From positions 1-29,133 of the forward strand of contig DAOWCY010000078.1 of assembly GCA_030639305.1 (NCBI GenBank): a stretch of DNA of 29,133 nucleotides, written 5' to 3'. A model generated the notes under the pieces. The model was not told the DNA's origin. It ran no database searches and worked only from the letters and a program-made list of their open reading frames with translations. The first letter of the stretch is position 1. Each line of letters opens with the position of its first letter. Positions 15,774 through 22,840 of this stretch are shown in pieces. The position numbers and the translations under genes are program-made. Origin of the DNA: JAGLQA01 sp023135565. GTDB lineage: Bacteria; Acidobacteriota; Aminicenantia; UBA2199.

Positions 15774-16955
15774 CTATTTGGATTTTTTTCTGCCGAGGAA
15801 ATTTTTTTCCCAAATTTTCAACCAGACGCAGGATTGGAAAATCGAAGAATAAGTACCTACGATGATTCCTGTTATTAGCGTGAATGAAAAATTATGGATC
15901 ACTTCACCACCGAAAAAAAACAAGGCCAATACCGTGGCCAGGGTAGTGCCCGACGTAACGATGGTACGGCTCAGGGTGCGGTTTATACTGGTGTCTAATA
16001 TCTTCTCGGCACCTTCTTTTCTCATTAATTTCACATTGTCCCTGACCCTGTCGAAAATGACAATGGTGTCGTTCAAGGAGTACCCGACAATGGTAAGAAT
16101 ACCCGCTACCACGGACAGCGATACCTCCACTTTGAAAAAAAGAATCACCGCAAGCACGATCAACACATCATGGAATAGGGTAATAACCGCCGCAATCCCG
16201 TATATCCACTTAAACCTGAAACCGATGTACAGCAGCATGCCTATTAGGGCGAAAAAAGTGGCCCGGGCAGCCTGGTCCCGCAGCCGCAGCCCCACCTGGG
16301 GGCCGACAAATTCCGTGCTTAAAAAAGTAAAACTACCCAAAAAGGTGTGCTCTTTTAATACAGCCTGCACTCTCTTTTTAAGGTCCAGTTTTTCGATTTC
16401 GCTGAAATCGCCGATCAAACCGGTTATGTTTCCATTTGCATCCTGGTAACTCTTCCTCAAGCCGACGATTTTTTTGGCGGAGTCTTCCGCGTCATCAGGG
16501 GAAATCCCTTTGCCGGACAGGAAATTCATGATGGAGTTCTCAGCGCTGTTATTCAGGTCCAATTTACCGGCCTGGAGATTCGCTTTCTCTTCATCGTTTC
16601 TAAAAACCTCTTTTATCAGGTTCGCTTTTTTTTCGTGGGCTTCGAAATCTTCACCTGAATCGGCATCTTTAATATCCATTATTGTTTTAATAAAGAATTT
16701 ATTTTCCCGTTTTACCCTGACGATCTCGGAGTCGGCAATGCCCACTTTATCTAAGGAATCCCTTAGATAATCGATATTGACCTCATCTTTAAAACTGATC
16801 TCTATCATGGTGCCGCCGGAGAAATCGATGCCCAGGTTAAAACCCCTGGTCTGCAGCAAAACCAGCCCGGCAATAATTACCAGCCCCGAAATAACGAAGG
16901 CATAGAGTTTTTTATTCATAAACTTGAAATCAGGTTCCTTTTTAAATAATTTCAT
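15774..16955 (-). CDS. secF: Protein translocase subunit SecF
   Basis: SecF works with SecD and YajC at the SecYEG channel and uses the proton gradient to pull proteins into the periplasm. Features are a first membrane helix (about 18-35), LGIDFSGGTMIEI (41-53), and five C-terminal helices. These include VGYSLNDTIVIFDRVRDN (about 290-307) and RTLSRTIVTSGTTL (326-339). At 393 residues it is longer than the usual 300-320. The extra length is a charged, helical insertion (about 100-195) in the first periplasmic domain, just before STEFVGPQVG. The gene follows secD by 17 bp in the operon. Confidence 0.96.
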   Translation of the reverse strand: MKLFKKEPDFKFMNKKLYAFVISGLVIIAGLVLLQTRGFNLGIDFSGGTMIEISFKDEVNIDYLRDSLDKVGIADSEIVRVKRENKFFIKTIMDIKDADSGEDFEAHEKKANLIKEVFRNDEEKANLQAGKLDLNNSAENSIMNFLSGKGISPDDAEDSAKKIVGLRKSYQDANGNITGLIGDFSEIEKLDLKKRVQAVLKEHTFLGSFTFLSTEFVGPQVGLRLRDQAARATFFALIGMLLYIGFRFKWIYGIAAVITLFHDVLIVLAVILFFKVEVSLSVVAGILTIVGYSLNDTIVIFDRVRDNVKLMRKEGAEKILDTSINRTLSRTIVTSGTTLATVLALFFFGGEVIHNFSFTLITGIIVGTYSSIFQSCVWLKIWEKNFLGRKKSK

Positions 16956-16972
16956 CGTCCTGCTCCTTATCG

Positions 16973-18532
16973 CTAAATGCTAATTTTTTTGAGTTTCTTT
17001 CTGCCGCCATATACCAGGTCGAAGACGACCCTGGAGACGAATACCGCCGTAAACATACTGGCAATAATGCCGATCATCAAGGTGACGGCGAATCCCTGTA
17101 TCGGGCCTGTGCCGAACTGATAGAGGAAAATACCGGCAATAATCGTGGTCAAATTGGCGTCGAAGATGGTAATAAAGGCTTTCTTAAAGCCCGAATCTAT
17201 AGCCGATTTGGGCGATTTCCCGGCCCGCAAATCCTCTTTTATCCTTTCGAAGACCAGTACGTTGGCGTCCACGGCCATACCGATGGTGAGGATAATACCG
17301 GCAATACCGGGCACCGTGAGAGTGGCTTTAAAATAGGCTAAAACCCCCATCAGGATAACGATATTCAGTACCAGCGCCAGGACGGAATTGATGCCCGCGA
17401 TTTTATAATAGAATAACATAAAGACCATCACCAGCAGCAGACCCACTATCGACGCATATATCCCTTTGCGGATAGAGTCGGCTCCCAAAGATGGGCCTAC
17501 GGTTCTTTCTTCTAAGAATTTGATGGAGGCCGGTAGGGCTCCGGCACGCAGCATAACCACCATGTCGTCCACCTGCTGGGCGGTATATCTACCGGTGATA
17601 ATGCCGCCGGAATGAGCGGGAATAACGCTCTGCACCGTGGGGGCGATCAAGATGCGCTTGTCTAAAATAACGGCCAACTGCTTGCCGATATTGGCTGCCG
17701 TGTACTTCTCGAATTTCCTGCCGCCGTCGGGTTTCAGGGAAAAGCCGATGATGGGCGCTCCATATTCATCCCGGGTGCGCCGGGCATTCCGTAAATCCAT
17801 ACCGGTAATCACCGAAACGTTTTTCAAAACCATAAAGCCCCTGCTGCCGGCTGTTTTGGGGTTGCGCTTGAGGATAATAAACTCTTCGGGAAGTTGACCG
17901 CCGTATTCATCTAAGGCTTCCTTTTCCGTTTCGAAAGGTCCGGCCATCACTTCTTTCCATTCCAGCATGGCCGTGCTTTTGATGATGTTTTTTATCCTGG
18001 CGGGATCATCGATACCGGGCAGGAGCACCAGTAATTTATCGCCCCTGTCCGAGAACCCTTCTATCCGCTGGGCTCTGGCTTCGGAGAGCCCGGTTTCGTC
18101 GATGCGGTTCCTGATTTTTTCTAAAGCCTGGTTGATGGTCTGATCCCGCCACTGCATCTCTACGTTGGGTCTCAGGCTCAGTGCAGACAGGCCGCTGGAC
18201 ATGGTATAATTCCATTCCCTGAAATCGTCATCCAGTATATCTTTCAAGTTCCTTTCATTTTCAAAGGGGATTCCCGATATTTCGATTTTGGTACTGTCCT
18301 TTCTTATAATTTTTTCGACTTTTATACTGGCGTCCGCCAACAGGCTCTTCAGCCGGATGATATGTTGGTCGGTCTGGGCGGCTAAACCCTCATCGGTCTG
18401 TACTTCCAGCACTAAGTGCGTGCCGCCCCTGAGGTCCAGACCCAGGACGATCTTATCCGCCAGGAACCTCCATATACAGAATGCAATTACTGCTAAAATC
18501 AATACTATTTTCCAACCCATTGTTTTTTTCAT
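16973..18532 (-). CDS. secD: Protein translocase subunit SecD
   Basis: SecD is the partner of SecF in the proton-driven SecDF complex of the inner membrane. It has an N-terminal helix (about 6-24), the family motif GLDLRGGTHLVLEV (31-44), and a large periplasmic P1 region containing IDETGLSEARAQRIEG. The C-terminal five-helix bundle includes IAGIILTIGMAVDANVLVFE and ends in a basic tail. Its 519 residues are typical. The start has GGAGG upstream. It lies 21 bp after yajC, in the widespread yajC-secD-secF order. Confidence 0.97.
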   Translation of the reverse strand: MKKTMGWKIVLILAVIAFCIWRFLADKIVLGLDLRGGTHLVLEVQTDEGLAAQTDQHIIRLKSLLADASIKVEKIIRKDSTKIEISGIPFENERNLKDILDDDFREWNYTMSSGLSALSLRPNVEMQWRDQTINQALEKIRNRIDETGLSEARAQRIEGFSDRGDKLLVLLPGIDDPARIKNIIKSTAMLEWKEVMAGPFETEKEALDEYGGQLPEEFIILKRNPKTAGSRGFMVLKNVSVITGMDLRNARRTRDEYGAPIIGFSLKPDGGRKFEKYTAANIGKQLAVILDKRILIAPTVQSVIPAHSGGIITGRYTAQQVDDMVVMLRAGALPASIKFLEERTVGPSLGADSIRKGIYASIVGLLLVMVFMLFYYKIAGINSVLALVLNIVILMGVLAYFKATLTVPGIAGIILTIGMAVDANVLVFERIKEDLRAGKSPKSAIDSGFKKAFITIFDANLTTIIAGIFLYQFGTGPIQGFAVTLMIGIIASMFTAVFVSRVVFDLVYGGRKKLKKISI

Positions 18533-18553
18533 TTCTGCTGCCTCCGTGAGTCT

Positions 18554-18880
18554 TTATTTTTTTTCCTGTGATTTTTCCCCGCTTTGATCTACGATAGTCG
18601 AGACGGATGATTTTAAGACCTGTATTTTGGTATTTTTATCTACCCTGATCTCGACCCGGTCATCGAGCACTCTATCGACCGTGCCGTAAATACCGCCTGA
18701 AGTGATGACTCTTTCACCGCCTTTTAAGGCATTCACCATGGTCTTGTGCTGCTGCTGCTTCTTTTTTTGCGGCCTGATAAATAGGAAAAAAAAGATAGCA
18801 AAAATAACAGCCATCATAATAAGCATCGACACTCCGCTGCCCTGGGCTGCCCCGCCGGCTTGTTGTCCAAATAATAACAT
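18554..18880 (-). CDS. yajC: Preprotein translocase subunit YajC
   Basis: This is a small inner-membrane accessory of SecDF. A single membrane helix (about 17-36) is followed by the family's IRPQKKK motif. A compact domain with GGERVITSGGIYGTV and a charged tail complete it. Its 108 residues are typical. The ATG is one base from the tgt stop codon (TAA, A, ATG), and its ribosome-binding site AAGGAG lies inside the end of tgt. Translation of the two genes is therefore probably coupled. Confidence 0.96.
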   Translation of the reverse strand: MLLFGQQAGGAAQGSGVSMLIMMAVIFAIFFFLFIRPQKKKQQQHKTMVNALKGGERVITSGGIYGTVDRVLDDRVEIRVDKNTKIQVLKSSVSTIVDQSGEKSQEKK

Positions 18881-18881
18881 T

Positions 18882-19997
18882 TTAAACTCCTTTATTATAT
18901 TTTAGCAAAAAATTCTTTTTGAATTCTTGAAAGGTTTTGAAATTGATAGCATACCTTATTTTGGACATAAAATCAAGATAAAAATGGATATTGTGAATAG
19001 AATTTAAAATCGAGGCATTTATTTCCTTTGCAATATAGAGGTGGCGCAGGTAGGCCCTACTGAAATTTCGACAGGTATAGCAAGCGCATTCGGGGTCTGG
19101 AGGGGCTTTGTCCTTTTTAAAACGCCCGTTTTTGATGGAGAGTTTTCCCCGGCCGGTAAAAAGCAGGCCGTTGCGGGCCACCCGCGTGGGTAAAACGCAG
19201 TCGAACATATCCACCCCTTTTTCAACGGCAAAGAGGATTTCGTCCGGGGTGCCGCTGCCCATCAGGTAGCGCGGTTGTGCTTCCGGCAGGTGGGGCAGCA
19301 GGGCGGCGATAGTTTTCTCGAACTCTTCCCGGCTCTCTCCCACACTCAAGCCGCCCACGGCGTAACCTTCGAAACCGGTGCGGGTCAAGGCGTCTAAGGA
19401 TTCCCGGCGCAAATCGCTGTGCAGTCCACCCTGGATGATGCCGAACTGGGCGTTATCTTTATTGGTTTTCAAGAAACGTTCCCGGGCCCGCTGCGCCCAG
19501 TTGTGGGTGATTTGCATGGCCCGCCGGTCTTCTTCCTTAGAAGCCGGGTGGGAGGCGAAATAATCGAGCGCCATCTGGATATCGGAATCGAATACATTTT
19601 GAATATCCACTACCCCTTCGGGGGTTAAAGAAAAGATAGTGCCGTCGATATGGGATTGGAAAGTAACCCCTTTTTCGGTAACTTTAGTATTGCCTTTCAG
19701 GGAGAAAACCTGGAACCCGCCGCTGTCGGTAAGGATCGGTTTATTCCAGGAGATGAAGTTGTGCAGGGAGCCGAAATCTTTTAGAATTTCTAAGCCGGGG
19801 CGCAGGAAAAGGTGGTAGGTATTGCCCAGGATGATTTGCGCACCCGACTGGTCCAGGTCCCGGGGTGTTAGGGCTTTCACTGCCCCGGCGGTGCCTACGG
19901 GCATAAAGGCCGGTGTTTCTACAGCGCCTCTTTTAGTGTGGATGATGCCGCACCTGGCCAGGCTATTTTCGTCTTTTTTTATTACTTCAAAAATCAT
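18882..19997 (-). CDS. tgt: Queuine tRNA-ribosyltransferase (tRNA-guanine transglycosylase)
   Basis: The enzyme replaces guanine-34 with preQ1 in tRNAs that have GUN anticodons, in queuosine synthesis. Visible are the general acid/base D91 (TDSGGFQVFS), GGLSVGE (215-221) and the nucleophile D266 (VDMFDCVLPTR). The zinc ligands C304, C306 and C309 (CxCxxC) and H335 keep the 26-residue spacing found in the Zymomonas enzyme. Its 371 residues match the family. The ATG at 19997 has no good ribosome-binding site. It heads the operon tgt-yajC-secD-secF, a common arrangement, here extended with tonB-exbB-exbD. Confidence 0.97.
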   Translation of the reverse strand: MIFEVIKKDENSLARCGIIHTKRGAVETPAFMPVGTAGAVKALTPRDLDQSGAQIILGNTYHLFLRPGLEILKDFGSLHNFISWNKPILTDSGGFQVFSLKGNTKVTEKGVTFQSHIDGTIFSLTPEGVVDIQNVFDSDIQMALDYFASHPASKEEDRRAMQITHNWAQRARERFLKTNKDNAQFGIIQGGLHSDLRRESLDALTRTGFEGYAVGGLSVGESREEFEKTIAALLPHLPEAQPRYLMGSGTPDEILFAVEKGVDMFDCVLPTRVARNGLLFTGRGKLSIKNGRFKKDKAPPDPECACYTCRNFSRAYLRHLYIAKEINASILNSIHNIHFYLDFMSKIRYAINFKTFQEFKKNFLLKYNKGV

Positions 19998-20307
19998 AGC
20001 TTATGGTTATAACATATATAGCCCGTGAAGTAAATCAGTAATAGCCTTCAGCATTCGGCATTCAGCCGGGCTGCTCCGCAGGGGGACAGCGCCCCCACGC
20101 ACGTGGGGAAGCGTATAGCTGCTTCGTAGCAGTGGTGGAGCAAGAGTTAGCTGCGTATTTTTCACCAGGAGCTAAGCCCTTATCAACCAGGATAAATCGT
20201 GTAACCTGTAAAACAAAGCGGTTGGTTTAATAAAAGTTTTGGGAGTCCAGAACCCTTTTTCAAAAGGGTTCTGGCCGCCGGAGGCAAAATGTTGTGAAAA
20301 ATGAGAA
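19998..20307. repeat. Repeat-rich gap with R1 copy 4 and GC palindromes
   Basis: No gene is seen. A palindrome, CCCCACG-CA-CGTGGGG (around 20093-20108), is followed by CTGCT/AGCAG, similar in layout to the R2 repeats at 24260 and 25358. R1 copy 4 spans 20229-20287. Its stem is 13 perfect pairs, CCAGAACCCTTTT (20247-20259) with AAAAGGGTTCTGG (20262-20274), around a two-base loop. The usual CCGCCGGAGGCAA tail follows. The tgt promoter must lie near 20000-20045 on the - strand, where TATATAT occurs, but no clear -35 is visible. Confidence 0.7.
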
Positions 20308-20910
20308 TTAAGACAGCAGCGCTGCGTAGATTTCCCGGGCAGCGTCGGCGGGGGAAATTTTCCGGCCCCGCGGCAATTGGACTGCTGCTCCAACCAGCGT
20401 AGGGGGAGAAACCATATGGAAACGAATATTTTTATATTGTTCGGCAAAAGAGCGGGTGATAAGCAGCAGTGCGTTTTTGGCCGCTGCATAAGAGAGAATT
20501 TTTTTGTAAGGTTTGATAATCCCGGCAAACTCGAAACCGGTGTTAACCACTGCTTCTAAGGCGCTGTTTTCTATAAAAAAACGGGTGATTTCTACCGCGG
20601 TGCTCACATTGTGAAAAAAATCGTGCTCAAAATCCGCGGCCTGTAATTTTGTCGTGTCTTTATAGGTAATGGGGCCATAGTTATTGATCAGGCAGCGGCA
20701 CTCTTTAAAAAGAGACGCATTTTCCTGTAAAAAATCCTCTATCCCTTTTAATGTCGAGAAATCGGCCCGCAGCCATTTACAGTTTTTGTTTCCCGGCGGT
20801 TTGTTTTGGTGATATTGAGCCAGGACAAAAAAATCTTTTTCTAAGAACAGTTCTACTAATGCCCGGCCCAATAGTCCCGACGCGCCTGTGATTAAAATTT
20901 TCTTTTTCAA
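20308..20910 (-). CDS. Short-chain dehydrogenase/reductase family protein
   Basis: This is a small Rossmann-fold NAD(P)-dependent oxidoreductase of unknown substrate. The dinucleotide-binding motif is TGASGLLG (8-15). The LINNYGP segment (74-80) matches the structural NNAG motif, with Tyr for Ala. The catalytic YxxxK is Y141-K145 (SYAAAK). The usual catalytic Ser position seems to be Thr or Gly (VNTGFEF). At 200 residues it is short for the family (about 250), lacking much of the C-terminal substrate lid. It starts with TTG, whose last bases overlap the TGA stop of the zinc-finger gene (TTGA), so the two genes are translationally coupled. No biosynthetic neighbours point to a substrate. Confidence 0.85.
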   Translation of the reverse strand: MKKKILITGASGLLGRALVELFLEKDFFVLAQYHQNKPPGNKNCKWLRADFSTLKGIEDFLQENASLFKECRCLINNYGPITYKDTTKLQAADFEHDFFHNVSTAVEITRFFIENSALEAVVNTGFEFAGIIKPYKKILSYAAAKNALLLITRSFAEQYKNIRFHMVSPPTLVGAAVQLPRGRKISPADAAREIYAALLS

Positions 20911-21134
20911 GCGGCAATATATTTTAAAATTTCGACTTCCGCGCCTTTTATAACTGCTTCTTCTGCCCTTTTCAGAATCTCTTCTGTAACCGTTTCATCG
21001 AGATAATATTCTCCACAGTTCTTACATACATCGGCAGGTACATTCTTGAAAATAATCGTAGTGTCACCCCGCTGCAGGACCACATCGGTTACCCCGGGAT
21101 GGGCGCTGCCACTTTTACAAATCACACACTCCAT
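20907..21134 (-). CDS. YgiT/MqsA-type zinc-finger protein
   Basis: This 75-residue protein has two CxxC pairs (C3/C6 and C37/C40) and the typical NVPADVCKNCGEYYLDETV segment. It matches the zinc-binding N-terminal domain of MqsA-like antitoxins. The C-terminal helix-turn-helix of full MqsA is absent. Such short forms are often antitoxins paired with a DUF4258-type toxin encoded next to them. No toxin-like gene is visible here: upstream lies a MITE, and downstream an overlapping dehydrogenase. It could be an orphan antitoxin or a stand-alone zinc protein. AAGGAG lies seven bases ahead of the ATG. Confidence 0.85.
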   Translation of the reverse strand: MECVICKSGSAHPGVTDVVLQRGDTTIIFKNVPADVCKNCGEYYLDETVTEEILKRAEEAVIKGAEVEILKYIAA

Positions 21135-21216
21135 ATTTATCTCCTTTCTTTAATTTCATTAATGTGAAATTATCCCACACAATAATTTTTTTTTCAACCC
21201 AAATTCCAGTCAACTT

Positions 21217-21325
21217 GTAACTATTCAGTTTCGGAAAAAATGAGTCTGTCCGCGGTTCAATTATTGGACAAAACGGGTATGAACTGTTTGGGTGGGATCA
21301 GATTTATTCAAAACTGAATAGTTAC
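21217..21325. mobile_element. 109 bp MITE with IS66-like ends and 8 bp target duplication
   Basis: Perfect 15 bp terminal inverted repeats, GTAACTATTCAGTTT (21217-21231) and AAACTGAATAGTTAC (21311-21325), enclose 79 bp with no gene. The element is flanked on both sides by the 8 bp direct repeat GTCAACTT (21209-21216 and 21326-21333). Ends beginning with GTAA and 8 bp duplications are features of the IS66 family. It is therefore best read as a non-autonomous IS66 derivative inserted between the zinc-finger gene and the phosphofructokinase gene. Confidence 0.88.
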
Positions 21326-21355
21326 GTCAACTTAAAGCCGCAAAACTTTCAAATA

Positions 21356-21364
21356 TGGTATAAT
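21356..21364 (+). promoter_or_regulatory. Extended -10 promoter for the phosphofructokinase gene
   Basis: TGG followed by TATAAT forms a textbook extended -10 element. No good -35 is seen, which is usual for this class. The start would be near 21371, giving a leader of about 134 bases to the preferred ATG. The MITE ends 30 bp upstream, so its insertion lies next to or within any upstream control region. Confidence 0.5.
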
Positions 21365-21504
21365 TCTTTTCTATATAGTGATATAATGTAATGTTTTTTT
21401 CAAGACTAAGCTTGAAAAAAAAGCCACCTACCGGTGGGAATTTGAAATATGTACAACATGTTGTTTATTACCGCCATATAATGGCATACTGTCAGGTGAC
21501 AAAA

Positions 21505-22707
21505 ATGACGGCAAATAAAAAAAAATCAAAAGGCACTATCGCTATCCTGACCGGCGGCGGCGATGTGCCCGGTCTGAACCCGGCCATCAGGGCAGTGACC
21601 ATCAGGGCAAACCGGGAAGGCTACAAGGTCATCGGCATTAGAAGAGGCTGGGCCGGGATAACGGAACTAACCCGGGACCCGCAAGCCGATAATTCGGAAA
21701 ATTTCCAGGTGCTGACCAACACCATCGTAAGAAAATGGGGCCGCACCGGGGGCACTTTCCTGCACACGTCCCGCACCCGCCCTTCCCGCGTGCATAAAGA
21801 CGACGTGCCCGCTTCGCTGAAAGATAAATACAATAAAAAACACAACGACCTCACTCCGGAAATAATTAAAAACCTGGAATTTCTCGGCGTCGATTACCTG
21901 ATCCCTATCGGCGGCGACGATACCCTGAACTATGCGGAACACCTGTCCAAACATAGAATAAAAATAGTTGCCATACCCAAAACCATGGATAACGATGTGC
22001 CCGGCACCGACTATTGTATCGGTTTCAGCACCTGTGTCACCCGTACTATCAATATGACCAATATGATGAGAACCTCCGCCGGTTCCCACGAACGACTGCT
22101 GGTTATAGAGGTTTTCGGGCGTTACGCCGGTTTTACGGCTATGCTGCCCACCATGGTGGGAGCGGCAAACAGGTGCGTCATCCCGGAATATAAGTTCGAG
22201 ATCGAAAAGCTTACCGAACTACTTATCGAAGACCGGCGCAGAAATCCCAGTAAATACTCCGTGGCGCTGGTTTCCGAAGGAGCCATGTTCAAAAGTGGGG
22301 AAATGATTTTTAAGAGTCAAGAAAAAGATGCCTACGGCCACGCCAAATTAGGCGGCATAGGCGACCTCATCGCGCAAAAATTGAAAGAACTGTCCCCCCG
22401 TTATAACAGCGGCAAAAAAGTGAATGTGGCGAGCCAGAGGTTAGGCTACTTAGTCAGGGGTGGAGACCCCGACGCCGTGGATTCCATCGCGCCCATGGCT
22501 TTTGGAAATTTAGCTCTCGATTTAGTATTAAAAGGCATTCACGGCAGGATGGTGGCGGTCAGGGACGGCAGGTACGACAATGTGCCCTTAGAGATCGTTA
22601 CCGGCAAAAAAAAATTAGTAGATATAGATGAATATTATAATACTGAGCGGTTACGACCTCATTATAATGTATTTGAATTGAAGCCCTTGTTCATCATGGG
22701 AACATAG
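21505..22707 (+). CDS. pfp: Pyrophosphate-type 6-phosphofructokinase
   Basis: The enzyme phosphorylates fructose 6-phosphate to the 1,6-bisphosphate in glycolysis. The PFK fold is clear: GTIAILTGGGDVPGLN at the N-terminus, GGDDT (136-140), PKTMDND (158-164) with catalytic D162, and SHERLLVIEVFGRYAGF (194-210). In E. coli numbering, position 104 is Asp (D139) and position 124 is Lys (K159). These two residues are the accepted mark of PPi-dependent enzymes; ATP enzymes have Gly at both. The preferred start is ATG 21505, with AGGTGA just ahead. The open frame extends to ATG 21391, but the extra 38 residues look non-native. At 400 residues it is longer than E. coli PfkA (320), as in many PPi/group III enzymes. 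It appears to be a single-gene unit. Confidence 0.9.
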   Translation: MTANKKKSKGTIAILTGGGDVPGLNPAIRAVTIRANREGYKVIGIRRGWAGITELTRDPQADNSENFQVLTNTIVRKWGRTGGTFLHTSRTRPSRVHKDDVPASLKDKYNKKHNDLTPEIIKNLEFLGVDYLIPIGGDDTLNYAEHLSKHRIKIVAIPKTMDNDVPGTDYCIGFSTCVTRTINMTNMMRTSAGSHERLLVIEVFGRYAGFTAMLPTMVGAANRCVIPEYKFEIEKLTELLIEDRRRNPSKYSVALVSEGAMFKSGEMIFKSQEKDAYGHAKLGGIGDLIAQKLKELSPRYNSGKKVNVASQRLGYLVRGGDPDAVDSIAPMAFGNLALDLVLKGIHGRMVAVRDGRYDNVPLEIVTGKKKLVDIDEYYNTERLRPHYNVFELKPLFIMGT

Positions 22708-22840
22708 GGCGGGTGGCACCCACAACACACAGCCCCGCTTGTTTGGAAAAAAAAACAAAAAAATGAATTTTTTTTGGGAAAACATTAGAAAAAAATTTCA
22801 AAATATAGTATTAATATAACCATAGGAGGTAAAAAACAAA

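Noticed and set aside
21391..21504. N-terminal extension of the phosphofructokinase
   Set aside because: The 38 extra codons do not look like the family, have no ribosome-binding site at their ATG and run through leader DNA. ATG 21505 starts just before the conserved fold.
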